Shown here in pieces: positions 33,352 through 41,245 of a DNA stretch of 44,656 bases (its first letter is position 1; the number at the start of each line of letters is the position of its first letter). The DNA is from Lachnospiraceae bacterium (GTDB lineage Bacteria; Bacillota; Clostridia; Lachnospirales; Lachnospiraceae): contig JAEEXY010000019.1 of assembly GCA_016288005.1 (NCBI GenBank), positions 1 to 44,656 on the forward strand. The letters run 5' to 3'. The position numbers and the translations under genes are program-made. The notes beneath the pieces were generated by a model, which saw nothing but the letters and a program-made list of their open reading frames with translations, was not told the DNA's origin and made no database searches.

Positions 33352-34455
33352 ATGCTGGACAGATTCGGCAGGGAAATAACATATTTGCGAATGTCGGTGA
33401 CAGAGCAGTGCAATCTGCGCTGTCGCTATTGTATGCCCGTAAACGCCGATCGTACGAAGGGCAGCGTCGGATGTACATCGGCTGACTGTGACGGTGAGCT
33501 TTGCGGAGGAGACGGCGCCGGAACAGGCATGCTTACACCGGACGAGATGATCACGGCCGTACGCGCGGCTGCGTCTCTCGGGATAAAAAAGGTCCGCATC
33601 ACCGGAGGCGAGCCCCTCATCAGGCATGATATAGTTTCCATCTGTGAACGTACGGCGGCGGTTCTCGGGATAGACGAGGTCTGCATAACGACCAACGGAC
33701 TGCTGCTCAAAAAATACGCGAAGGAGCTCGCGGCAGCGTGTGTAAGGCACGTAAATATCAGTCTGGATACACTGGATGCGGAGAAGTATGAATATATCAC
33801 AGGACAATGCGATTGTCCGTATGCTTCAAAGAGCAGCCGGGGCGGAGCAGAGGTGGGTGCAGAGGTGACAGGCACCGGCAACAGGATCGGATGCCCTGCG
33901 GCAGCAGCCGGTCCCGAACGCGTACTGGCCGGACTGGAGGCAGCACTTGCCGCCGGCTATGAAAAGATTAAGATAAATACCGTGCTCATCGGCGGTTTTA
34001 ACGATGACGAGGCGGAGGCTCTCGCAGGGCTTACGCTCAGATATCCCATAGATGTGCGTTTTATCGAACTGATGCCGATGATGGGCGGCGTATTCGGCCC
34101 GGAGGCATATATTTCCGCGGACGAAGTGTTAAAACGCCTTAAAGGCCTCGAAAAAGCCCCTGACGACGGAGTGGCGAGAATGTACCGCCTGCCCGGAGCA
34201 AAGGGCGGCATAGGCCTTATAAGCCCCGTAAGCGCCCATTTCTGTGCGGAGTGCAGCAGGCTTCGCCTTACGGCCGACGGACGGCTAAAACCCTGCCTGC
34301 ATTCGAGAGAAGAGTATTCTATAAGGGGACTCGACGAGACGGGGATGAGAGCCCGCATGGAGGAAGTCATACTTGCCAAGCCCGAGATGCATCCGAGACT
34401 CTCATATGACTCTTTGTCGGAGGCCGGGCGCAGCATGAACAGGATCGGAGGATAA
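33352..34455 (+). CDS. moaA: GTP 3',8-cyclase MoaA, with two unusual insertions
   Basis: This 367-residue radical SAM enzyme starts molybdenum cofactor synthesis by rearranging GTP. The radical SAM cluster motif is C20-x3-C24-x2-C27 (CNLRCRYC), and the ITGGEPL glycine motif follows. The second cluster is formed by CAEC...C near the C-terminus (SAHFCAECSRLRLTADG, then KPCLHS). The tail ends with the conserved Gly-Gly (MNRIGG). It is about 40 residues longer than usual because of two insertions. Residues about 33-59 hold C41, C46 and C51, right after the SAM motif. Residues about 152-187 hold C153, C155 and C181, with a low-complexity Gly/Ala/Val stretch. All catalytic parts are present, so it should be active. 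It ends eight bases before the flavoprotein gene. Confidence 0.93.
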   Translation: MLDRFGREITYLRMSVTEQCNLRCRYCMPVNADRTKGSVGCTSADCDGELCGGDGAGTGMLTPDEMITAVRAAASLGIKKVRITGGEPLIRHDIVSICERTAAVLGIDEVCITTNGLLLKKYAKELAAACVRHVNISLDTLDAEKYEYITGQCDCPYASKSSRGGAEVGAEVTGTGNRIGCPAAAAGPERVLAGLEAALAAGYEKIKINTVLIGGFNDDEAEALAGLTLRYPIDVRFIELMPMMGGVFGPEAYISADEVLKRLKGLEKAPDDGVARMYRLPGAKGGIGLISPVSAHFCAECSRLRLTADGRLKPCLHSREEYSIRGLDETGMRARMEEVILAKPEMHPRLSYDSLSEAGRSMNRIGG

Positions 34456-34463
34456 TACAGAGC

Positions 34464-35144
34464 ATGAAAATACTGGTTTTAAACGGCAGCCCCAAGAAAA
34501 AGAGCGACACGATGAGACTCACCGACGCTTTTCTTAAGGGACTCAATAAAAACAACGAACACGAAGTAAATATCATAAATGCCATTGACAGCGACATCGC
34601 GCCCTGCAGAGGGTGTTTCGGATGCTGGCAGCAATCGGACGGTCACTGTACGATCGACGACGATCAGAACCGGATACTCGATCTGTACCGTGACAGCGAT
34701 GTGATAATCTGGAGCTTTCCGCTCTATTGCTACGGCATGCCTTCGCATTTAAAGGCGGTACTCGACCGCACGATCCCGCTGGTCAAAATGAAAATGGTGC
34801 AGCTGCCCGACGGAACGGTTCGTCACGAACCACTCGTTGATTTTTCGCGGATCCGTACATTGGTGATCTGCGGATGCGGATTCCCGAACTGGGACGGCAA
34901 TTTCGACGCGATGAAGCTGATGTGCAAAAACTGTTTCGGTGATCCGGAGATCGTCTGCGTGCCCGAGACTCCGCTGCTCAATGTACCTGCGGCAGCAGTC
35001 GTCGCCGACCCGCTGCTCGCGCGTTTTGAGCAGGCCGGAGAGGAATACGCCGCATCGCTTACACTCTCCACGGAAACGATAGCAGCGCTTGAGAAACCCA
35101 TGATATCTGCAGAAGAGTACATCCGAAACGTGAACGGGCAGTAA
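34464..35144 (+). CDS. Flavodoxin-fold NAD(P)H-dependent oxidoreductase
   Basis: This 226-residue protein carries the NADPH-dependent FMN reductase fold: LVLNGSPKKKSDT at the N-terminus forms the FMN phosphate loop, and IIWSFPLYCYGMPSHLKAVLDR follows. The block APCRGCFGCWQQSDGHCTI is Cys-rich (C-x2-C-x2-C plus C), as in many members that carry a metal cluster or redox cysteines near the flavin. It sits inside the molybdenum cofactor genes, eight bases after moaA, so it may supply electrons for cofactor steps such as the MoaA iron-sulfur clusters. That pairing is inference. Its CGGAGG ribosome site lies within the end of moaA. Confidence 0.85.
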   Translation: MKILVLNGSPKKKSDTMRLTDAFLKGLNKNNEHEVNIINAIDSDIAPCRGCFGCWQQSDGHCTIDDDQNRILDLYRDSDVIIWSFPLYCYGMPSHLKAVLDRTIPLVKMKMVQLPDGTVRHEPLVDFSRIRTLVICGCGFPNWDGNFDAMKLMCKNCFGDPEIVCVPETPLLNVPAAAVVADPLLARFEQAGEEYAASLTLSTETIAALEKPMISAEEYIRNVNGQ

Positions 35145-35171
35145 AATGCCGTTTTTCTTAAAGAAAATACT

Positions 35172-35200
35172 GGAAATGCGCAGTGATTTCGGATAAAATA
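35172..35200 (+). promoter_or_regulatory. Predicted promoter of moaC
   Basis: TGGAAA (35172-35177) and TAAAAT (35195-35200) are 17 bases apart, with four and five matches to consensus. The leader is about 60 nt and ends with GGGAGG before ATG 35267, so moaC may be transcribed separately from the flavoprotein gene. Confidence 0.45.
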
Positions 35201-35266
35201 TATCTGTAGGACGAATATGTGTTTTTGAAATCTGTTTTATGACATGACCGCGTTGGGAGGTGCCGT

Positions 35267-35761
35267 ATGATAGAGAAGCTTGAAGGCGATTTTACGCATT
35301 TTGATGACAGGGGTAAAGTTAAGATGATCGATGTCGGCGATAAGCCGAAGAGTGACAGGAGAGCGGTAGCCGCAGCCACCGTTCTGATCAATCAGGAAAC
35401 TTATGACCTGATCCGCAGCGGCGGCACCAAAAAGGGCGACGTTCTGACGGTCGCGCAGTTGGCGGGCATCATGGGAGCAAAGCATACCTCCGATCTGATC
35501 CCGATGGCGCATCTGGTCAATATCAACAGTGTGGAGATGAGGCTCCGCCTGAACGAGGAGAAGTGCGAGGTGGATATCGAAGCCGCCGTTTCATGCTTCG
35601 GCAGGACCGGAGTGGAGATGGAGGCGCTGACTGCGGTATCGATCGCTGCGCTCACGGTCTATGATATGTGCAAATCGATCCAGCGCGATATAAAGATCAC
35701 CGACATCCGCCTGCTGGCCAAGACCGGCGGCGTTCACGGAGATTATACCGCGGAAGAATAA
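35267..35761 (+). CDS. moaC: Cyclic pyranopterin monophosphate synthase
   Basis: This 164-residue enzyme acts after MoaA to make cyclic pyranopterin monophosphate. The length is normal. Family blocks are FDDRGKVKMIDVGDKPKSDRRA, KHTSDLIPMAHL, TGVEMEALTAVSIAALTVYDMCKS and LAKTGGVHG. The acidic pair in GVEMEA and the D..K pair in YDMCK, both expected in the active site, are present, and the catalytic His is retained, but the usual PMCHP motif is PMAHL here. It follows the flavoprotein gene and, with moaA, supplies the two first steps of the pathway. Confidence 0.95.
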   Translation: MIEKLEGDFTHFDDRGKVKMIDVGDKPKSDRRAVAAATVLINQETYDLIRSGGTKKGDVLTVAQLAGIMGAKHTSDLIPMAHLVNINSVEMRLRLNEEKCEVDIEAAVSCFGRTGVEMEALTAVSIAALTVYDMCKSIQRDIKITDIRLLAKTGGVHGDYTAEE

Positions 35762-35770
35762 AAAATATCC

Positions 35771-35896
35771 GGTGCCTGTCACCGTAAGACGATGGAATAC
35801 AAGGGGACGGTTCTTCTGTCTGCGCACTTCGCAGACAGAAGAACCGTCCCCATTGTCTTTATTAGTCAGCAGACAGAAGAACCGTCCCCTTGTCTT
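35771..35896. repeat. Cluster of dispersed repeats between moaC and metA
   Basis: A half GGTGCCTGTCACC copy (35771-35783) is followed by a perfect 21-bp palindrome of the second family (35803-35823 with 35831-35851; core GGGGACGGTTCTTCTGTCTGC), and then by an extra right arm near 35868-35891. The variant TTCTGTCTGC differs from the TTTTGTCTC variant elsewhere. Convergent genes flank it, so the hairpin may end both transcripts. Confidence 0.88.
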
Positions 35897-35904
35897 TCGT
35901 GTAT

Positions 35905-36822
35905 TTACTGTATGTTGTTCACATCGTAAGGTGTAGCCTGATATACGTAGTAGTTCAGCCAGTTCGAATACATTGTATTGCAATGGGCGCGCCAGGAGAG
36001 TATCGGCTTTTTCTCCGGATCGTCACCGGGATAGTAGTTTTTCGGGATCTCGATCGGCAGTCCTTTGTCCAGGTCGCGGTGATACTCGGAATCGAGCGTC
36101 ATGCGGTCGTATTCGAGGTGACCGAAAACGAATATCTGACGGCCCTCCTTTGCCATAGCGATGCAGATGCCGGCTTCGTCGGAATCAGCGAGGACCTTGA
36201 GCTCGGGATGATTTCTGATCTCCTCGGGATCGACCGTGGTATGGCGGCTGTGCGGGATGTAGAATATATCGTCAAAGCCTCTTACGAATGGCTCCTTGCG
36301 GTTGTGCACGGTATGTTCGAACACGCCGAACATCTTCTTGGGCAGGGCGATCTTATTTATGCCGTAATGATAGTAAACACCGGCCTGCGCGCCCCAGCAT
36401 ATATGCAGAGTGGAGGTAACGTTTGTTTTCGACCATTCCATGATGGAGCAGAGCTCGTCCCAGTAGGCGACCTCCTCGAAGGGCATCTGCTCGACGGGAG
36501 CGCCCGTGATGATCAGTCCGTCGAACTTTTTACCCTTAATGTCGTCAAAGGTCAGATAGAACTGGTCGAGATGCGATTTCGCGGTATTCTTGCCGACGTA
36601 GGTGGAGGTCGTAAGGAAAGTCATGTTCACCTGCAGCGGCGTATTCGACAGAGACCTCAGCATCTGGACCTCGGTGGCCTCTTTCAGGGGCATCAGGTTC
36701 AGGATCGCGATCTCCAGCGGACGGATATCCTGCGTCATTGCGCGGTTTTCGTCCATCATGAAGATATTTTCCTCTTCCATTATTTTCTTTGCGGGAAGAT
36801 CGTTCTGAACTCTGATAGGCAT
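35905..36822 (-). CDS. metA: Homoserine O-acetyltransferase of the MetA family
   Basis: This 305-residue cytoplasmic enzyme acylates homoserine in methionine synthesis. Key residues are visible: the nucleophile Cys142 (HICWGAQAG), and a catalytic His in VFGHLEYD. Residue 111 is Glu (GAPVEQ), the residue type known to give acetyl-CoA preference in MetA proteins, whereas Gly there gives succinyl-CoA preference. The old name homoserine O-succinyltransferase is therefore likely wrong for this protein. It has its own promoter upstream and follows ligA on the minus strand. Confidence 0.94.
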   Translation of the reverse strand: MPIRVQNDLPAKKIMEEENIFMMDENRAMTQDIRPLEIAILNLMPLKEATEVQMLRSLSNTPLQVNMTFLTTSTYVGKNTAKSHLDQFYLTFDDIKGKKFDGLIITGAPVEQMPFEEVAYWDELCSIMEWSKTNVTSTLHICWGAQAGVYYHYGINKIALPKKMFGVFEHTVHNRKEPFVRGFDDIFYIPHSRHTTVDPEEIRNHPELKVLADSDEAGICIAMAKEGRQIFVFGHLEYDRMTLDSEYHRDLDKGLPIEIPKNYYPGDDPEKKPILSWRAHCNTMYSNWLNYYVYQATPYDVNNIQ

Positions 36823-36891
36823 GCTGTGTTTCTCCGTTTCTTTAATGTGTAAAACGCAAGGACAGGATTGCCCTTGCGCCTTGATATACGT

Positions 36892-36918
36892 TATCTAATA
36901 AAAAATGCTTTTTGTCAA
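36892..36918 (-). promoter_or_regulatory. Predicted promoter of metA and leader hairpin
   Basis: On the minus strand a perfect TTGACA (36913-36918) lies 17 bases before GATAAC (four of six). The leader of about 70 nt holds a 7-bp hairpin (36855-36861 with 36872-36878). It is too short for a SAM riboswitch or a T-box, which often control methionine genes in Firmicutes. Confidence 0.55.
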
Positions 36919-36949
36919 GTCTTTACAGGGAAATAAGACATTGCCGGCC

Positions 36950-38920
36950 TTACTCGGTCATCTTCAGGAAATCCTCTTCGGTGATTATCGGGACGCCGAG
37001 TTCCTTTGCCGTTTTATTCTTTGACGAGCCGGAAGTGATGTCGTTGTTGATGAGGTACGACGTTTTCGCGGTGACCGAGCCCGTTACCTTGCCGCCGCGG
37101 GCCTCGATGTATTCCTTGAGCTCATTGCGGTTGGCAAAATGCTCTACCGAACCGGTTATGACGAATACCTTTCCTTCGAGTTCGTTTGACGCTGCTTCCT
37201 CCTTTTCAAACGTAAGGAGCGTGACCATCTCCCTGTACATCTCCAGGTTTTTCGGGTCGGCGAAATAATCCGTAAATGACCGCGCCAGAACCTCGCCTAT
37301 GCCTTCGATGCTCATGAGCTCATCGGCGGTAAGCTGCGGGATGCGTTCCGGATCGTCGGAAATATAACGACAGATCACCTTGGCGTTGGCGAGACCGATA
37401 TTCGGTATGCCGAGTGAATAAATGAGACGGGCGAGGGTAGTGGTGCGCGCGGTCTCAATGGCTGCGAGCAGGTTGTCGCGGCTCTTTTCCTTGAATCCGT
37501 CCATCGACGCGATGCGGTCCGCATGGTCCTTCAGTCTGAAGAAATCGGGCATGCTGTGGATCAGGCCTTCACCGATCAGTTTTTCAATCGTGGCCTCGGA
37601 GAGACCGTCGATATTCATGGCGTCACGCGCGGCCATGTGAGTGAAGAGCCCGAGCTGCTTTGCGGCACAGCCGGGATTCTCGCAGTACAGGGTGCGCACG
37701 CCGTTCTCATCATGGATGTTTGTAGGCGCGCCGCAGACGGGGCAGACAGCGGGAGGCGCGGCAGAACCGCTCCTCGTGAGATTCTCCGAGATCTGCGGGA
37801 TGATCATGTTTGCCTTATAGACTTTTATGCGGTCACCGATGCCGAGCGCGAGTTCCTCAACGATGCTGACATTATGCACGCTCGCGCGCGAAACGGTGGT
37901 GCCTTCGAGCTCAACGGGCTCAAATATGGCTACGGGATTGATAAGTCCGGTACGTGAGGGCGACCATTCTATCTCGGTGAGAGTGGTCTCGGCCTCCTCA
38001 TCGGCCCATTTGAACGCGATGCCGTCCCTGGGGAACTTGGCAGTGCGTCCGAGTGACTGACCGTAGGCGATGTCGTCGTAAATCAGTACGAGACCGTCGG
38101 AAGGGAAGTCGTTCGATGCGATGCGCTGCGAGTATCTCTCAACCTCCGCGGCAATATCTTCGGCTGTCACAAGGCTGCGCTCGACCACGTCAAAACCGAG
38201 TGAAGCCAGATAGTCGAGCTGCTCGTGGCGGTACGCGAAGCCGTCGGGTCTGCCCTCGGCAGGCTCGCTCATCGAGATCAGGGCAAACGCGTACAGATAC
38301 ACGCTGCGCTTTACGGTAACGGAGCTGTCGAGCTGGCGGACCGAGCCGCTGCACAGATTCCTGGGATTCTTATATTTGGCGTCGGCCTCGGGTATCGAGG
38401 CATTGATCTTTTCAAAATCGGAATAGCGGATAACGGCCTCACCTCTGAGGATCAGCTCGCCCTTGTACGCGATGCGCAGCGGCACATTTTTAAATACTTT
38501 TGCGTTAGGCGTGATGACTTCGCCAATCTCGCCGTTTCCGCGGGTGACTGCTTTTACGAGTTCGCCGCCCGAATACGTGAGAACGATCGTGAGACCGTCC
38601 ATCTTCCAGGAGAGGAGACCTGCATGTCCGCCGAGCCAGCTGCCAAGCTCCTCGCGGGACTTGGTCTTGTTGAGGCTCAGCATGGGCGAAGCATGGCGCT
38701 CCTTGGGCAGCTCCGAGAGTACCTCGTAACCGACCGTGTGAGTGGGGCTGCCGGCGAGAACTATGCCTGTCTCATCCTCGAGAGCCTTGAGCTCGTCGTA
38801 TAATCTGTCATATTCGAAATTACTGATTATTTCCCGGTCTTCCTGCTCGTAGGCTCTTGCTGCCCGGGAAAGAAGCTCTGTCAGTTCTGTTATGCGCTGT
38901 TTTTTCTCTTCTGTATTCAT
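36950..38920 (-). CDS. ligA: NAD+-dependent DNA ligase
   Basis: This 656-residue enzyme seals nicks in DNA using NAD+. I start it at ATG 38920, with GGAGA at a spacing of about six; the frame is open for 59 more codons, but that stretch is basic and not part of the family. The N-terminal NAD-binding part has ISNFEYDRLYDEL. The adenylated lysine is K106 in KMDG. A zinc finger of four cysteines (CPVCG...YCENPGC), helix-hairpin-helix repeats (SMEGIGEV-like) and a C-terminal BRCT domain (LEGKVFVITGSVEHFANRNELKEYI) follow in the normal order. The gene start lies inside the 3' end of rluF. Confidence 0.95.
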   Translation of the reverse strand: MNTEEKKQRITELTELLSRAARAYEQEDREIISNFEYDRLYDELKALEDETGIVLAGSPTHTVGYEVLSELPKERHASPMLSLNKTKSREELGSWLGGHAGLLSWKMDGLTIVLTYSGGELVKAVTRGNGEIGEVITPNAKVFKNVPLRIAYKGELILRGEAVIRYSDFEKINASIPEADAKYKNPRNLCSGSVRQLDSSVTVKRSVYLYAFALISMSEPAEGRPDGFAYRHEQLDYLASLGFDVVERSLVTAEDIAAEVERYSQRIASNDFPSDGLVLIYDDIAYGQSLGRTAKFPRDGIAFKWADEEAETTLTEIEWSPSRTGLINPVAIFEPVELEGTTVSRASVHNVSIVEELALGIGDRIKVYKANMIIPQISENLTRSGSAAPPAVCPVCGAPTNIHDENGVRTLYCENPGCAAKQLGLFTHMAARDAMNIDGLSEATIEKLIGEGLIHSMPDFFRLKDHADRIASMDGFKEKSRDNLLAAIETARTTTLARLIYSLGIPNIGLANAKVICRYISDDPERIPQLTADELMSIEGIGEVLARSFTDYFADPKNLEMYREMVTLLTFEKEEAASNELEGKVFVITGSVEHFANRNELKEYIEARGGKVTGSVTAKTSYLINNDITSGSSKNKTAKELGVPIITEEDFLKMTE

Positions 38921-39860
38921 ATCTGTTCTCCGCTGTTTTTCCTGATTTTCCCCGGTGCGGGTTCGCTGCGTCCGGATTTGCGCGGCCGGTGCCCGGTCTG
39001 TCGGATCGGGGGGATGAGTGTTCGTAAACGGTATGTTTGGCTGCGGAACGTTCCTCGCGCCTGTGCGACGAGCGGTTTTCTTCACCGTCGCCGTCATACT
39101 CGACGGGAGCGTTGCTTGAATGCGCGATCAGCTCCTTAAGTCCTGCGAGCTCCTGCTCGGTGACATTGCGGTAGGTGCCGGTCTTTAATCTGCCGAGAGA
39201 GATGTTCATGATCCTGACTCTCTGCAGCGAGCGCACGCGGTAGTCGAGCGCCTCGCACATGCGGCGGATCTGGCGGTTCAGGCCCTGGGTCAGGATGATC
39301 CTGAACGTGAATTTGTCTATCTGCTCAATGGTGCAGGGACGTGTGACGGTATCGAGGATCGGCACTCCCGAACTCATCCTGTCGAGGAAATCGGGGGTGA
39401 TCTCTTTGTTTACGTGCACGATGTATTCCTTTTCGTGGAAGTTGCCCGCGCGCAGGATCTTGTTGACTATATTGCCGTCGTTGGTCAGCAGAATAAGCCC
39501 CTCGGAGTCCTTGTCGAGACGCCCGATGGGGAAAATGCGCTTGCTGTAGCTGATGAAATCGATGATATTGTCGGGATCCCTGCGGTCAGTCGTGCAGACA
39601 ATGCCGCGCGGTTTGTTAAAGGCGATGAGTATGAGGTCCTCGTTGCGGGTGATCTCTTTGCCCTTAAACGCAACCGTCTGGCTGGGAAGAACCTTGCTTC
39701 CCATAAGTGCCGGCGCTCCGTCGATCGTTACGAGACCGGCCTCGACCGCCGCATCCGCCTCGCGTCTGGAACAGACGCCCGAATCGGCGAGAAATTTATT
39801 GATCCTGATGCCGTCGGCCTGATCGGTCGGGGCTTTGAACATGTCCTTTTTTGCTTTCAT
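38820..39860 (-). CDS. rluF: 23S rRNA pseudouridine synthase, RluF-like, with a basic C-terminal tail
   Basis: This 346-residue enzyme isomerises uridine in 23S rRNA. The ATG at 39860 has AAAGGAG five bases before it; an ATG seven codons upstream lacks this. The S4 RNA-binding domain (INKFLADSGVCSRREADAAVEAG) is followed by the catalytic domain, with the active-site Asp in GRLDKDSEGL and the motif LTQGLNRQIRRMCEAL typical of RluB/RluF. The last 100 residues form a low-complexity, Arg/Ser/Asn-rich tail, unusual in length. This tail overlaps the first 101 bases of ligA in another frame. RluB/RluE cannot be fully excluded; RluF is the best fit by eye. Confidence 0.85.
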   Translation of the reverse strand: MKAKKDMFKAPTDQADGIRINKFLADSGVCSRREADAAVEAGLVTIDGAPALMGSKVLPSQTVAFKGKEITRNEDLILIAFNKPRGIVCTTDRRDPDNIIDFISYSKRIFPIGRLDKDSEGLILLTNDGNIVNKILRAGNFHEKEYIVHVNKEITPDFLDRMSSGVPILDTVTRPCTIEQIDKFTFRIILTQGLNRQIRRMCEALDYRVRSLQRVRIMNISLGRLKTGTYRNVTEQELAGLKELIAHSSNAPVEYDGDGEENRSSHRREERSAAKHTVYEHSSPRSDRPGTGRANPDAANPHRGKSGKTAENRYEYRREKTAHNRTDRASFPGSKSLRAGRPGNNQ

Positions 39861-39908
39861 GATACTCCTTTCGGACTGCATCTCTGCATTCCTTTTTAAG
39901 TAAATCTA

Positions 39909-39937
39909 ATCATATCATTATCGGTGGTCGTCTGCAA
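39909..39937 (-). promoter_or_regulatory. Predicted promoter of rluF-ligA
   Basis: On the minus strand TTGCAG (39932-39937) lies 17 bases before TATGAT (39909-39914), which has TGa directly before it, an extended -10. Confidence 0.45.
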
Positions 39938-40005
39938 GCGGGAGACCTTATCGCAATTGTGTATAAATTCAGGCTTGAAACGATAAGTTTTGTAAAAATT
40001 TCCGC

Positions 40006-40066
40006 TTGCATCCTGAAACTGCTTGTGCTAAAGTATTATTTAATTTTAGAGCGCTAAAGTGCTAAA
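40006..40066 (+). promoter_or_regulatory. Promoter of ilvE with three GYGCTAAA repeats
   Basis: TTGCAT (40006-40011) and TAAAGT (40029-40034) lie 17 bases apart, with TGc before the -10. The octamer G(T/C)GCTAAA occurs three times, at 40025-40032 over the -10, and at 40051-40058 and 40059-40066 in tandem. TTTAG-N4-CTAAA (40045-40058) adds symmetry. This looks like a binding site for an unknown regulator. Confidence 0.45.
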
Positions 40067-40087
40067 CTGAAAAGGAGGAGAATATCT

Positions 40088-41113
40088 ATGGAAAAGAAAG
40101 ATATCGATTGGGGAAATCTCAGTTTCGGTTACATCAAGACCGACAAGAGATTCGTTTCGAATTTCAAGAACGGTGCCTGGGATGAGGGTACCATGACCGA
40201 TGACGCTATGGTCTGCATCAGCGAGTGCGCAGGCGTTATCCAGTACGCACAGACAGTTTTCGAGGGCCTTAAGGCTTATACCACCGAGGATGGACACATC
40301 GTTTGCTTCAGACCCGATCTGAACGCGGCACGTATCGAAGAGTCTGCCAAGCGCCTTGAGATGCCCGTTTTCCCCAAGGAGAGATTCCTTGAGGCCGTTG
40401 ACGAGGTCGTTAAGGCCAACGCGGCATATGTTCCCCCTTACGGCAGCGGCGCCACATTCTATCTGCGTCCCGTTATGTTCGCATCGAGCGCGGTTATCGG
40501 CGTTAAGCCCGCTGAGGAGTATCAGTTCAGAATTTTCGGTACTCCCGTAGGACCTTACTTCAAGGGCGGCGCTAAGCCCATCACGATCAAGGTCAGTGAT
40601 TTTGACCGTGCGGCACCCAACGGAACAGGCCACATCAAGGCAGGCCTTAACTACGCGATGAGCCTTCATGCGATCGTTACCGCCCACAACGAGGGTTATG
40701 CCGAGAACCTGTATCTCGATCCCAAGACCAGGACTAAGGTTGAGGAGACCGGCGGAGCCAACTTCCTGTTCGTAACAAAGGACAATAAGGTCGTTACTCC
40801 CAAGTCGACCAGTATCCTTCCTTCGATCACACGCCGTTCGCTCGTTCAGGTTGCAAAGGAGTATCTCGGGCTCGAGGCAGAGGAGAGAGAGATCACTCTC
40901 GAAGAGGTTAAGGATATGGCAGAGTGCGGACTTTGCGGTACCGCAGCGGTTATCTCACCTGTAGGCAAGATCGTGGATCACGGCAAGGAGATCGCTTTCC
41001 CGAGCGGCATGGAGAAGATGGGTCCGATCACCCAGAAGCTCTACGACACACTTACCGGCATCCAGATGGGCCGCATCGAAGGTCCTGCGGGCTGGGTTCA
41101 CAAGATCATGTAA
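40088..41113 (+). CDS. ilvE: Branched-chain amino acid aminotransferase
   Basis: This 341-residue PLP enzyme exchanges amino groups between branched-chain amino acids and their keto acids. Lys184 (GHIKAGLNYA) is the PLP lysine, and QTVFEGLKAY and EETGGANFLFV are present. The length and order match the fold-type IV IlvE group. Codon use is strongly biased to GTT/GCT/CTT, as for nifJ, suggesting a high level. AAAGGAGGAG precedes the ATG, and a terminator follows directly, so it is a single gene. Confidence 0.96.
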   Translation: MEKKDIDWGNLSFGYIKTDKRFVSNFKNGAWDEGTMTDDAMVCISECAGVIQYAQTVFEGLKAYTTEDGHIVCFRPDLNAARIEESAKRLEMPVFPKERFLEAVDEVVKANAAYVPPYGSGATFYLRPVMFASSAVIGVKPAEEYQFRIFGTPVGPYFKGGAKPITIKVSDFDRAAPNGTGHIKAGLNYAMSLHAIVTAHNEGYAENLYLDPKTRTKVEETGGANFLFVTKDNKVVTPKSTSILPSITRRSLVQVAKEYLGLEAEEREITLEEVKDMAECGLCGTAAVISPVGKIVDHGKEIAFPSGMEKMGPITQKLYDTLTGIQMGRIEGPAGWVHKIM

Positions 41114-41119
41114 TTATAC

Positions 41120-41155
41120 AAGGTGCCTGTCACCATATGACAGGCACCTTTTTTT
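41120..41155 (+). terminator. Terminator made of a GGTGCCTGTCA palindrome
   Basis: The 13-bp perfect arms 41120-41132 and 41138-41150 are followed by a run of seven T. The core is the same as the palindrome after nifJ, but truncated, so a dispersed repeat appears to serve as the ilvE terminator. Confidence 0.88.
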
Positions 41156-41245
41156 CATTTTCCGCAAAATTCAGTAATATCTTCATGTTAATTGATTAGA
41201 GCGCCGCCGCGCTTTTTTTTATATTATTTTCAGGAGGAGCTTGCC

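Noticed and set aside
35890-36852. Plus-strand open frame (320 codons) opposite metA
   Set aside because: metA on the minus strand has all catalytic residues and a promoter; the reverse frame is a shadow.
36823-36949. SAM riboswitch or T-box before metA
   Set aside because: The leader is only about 70 nt with one 7-bp hairpin, too short for either class.
38921-39097. 59-codon N-terminal extension of ligA
   Set aside because: The stretch is the rluF tail region in another frame; GGAGA before ATG 38920 and the family length support the shorter form.
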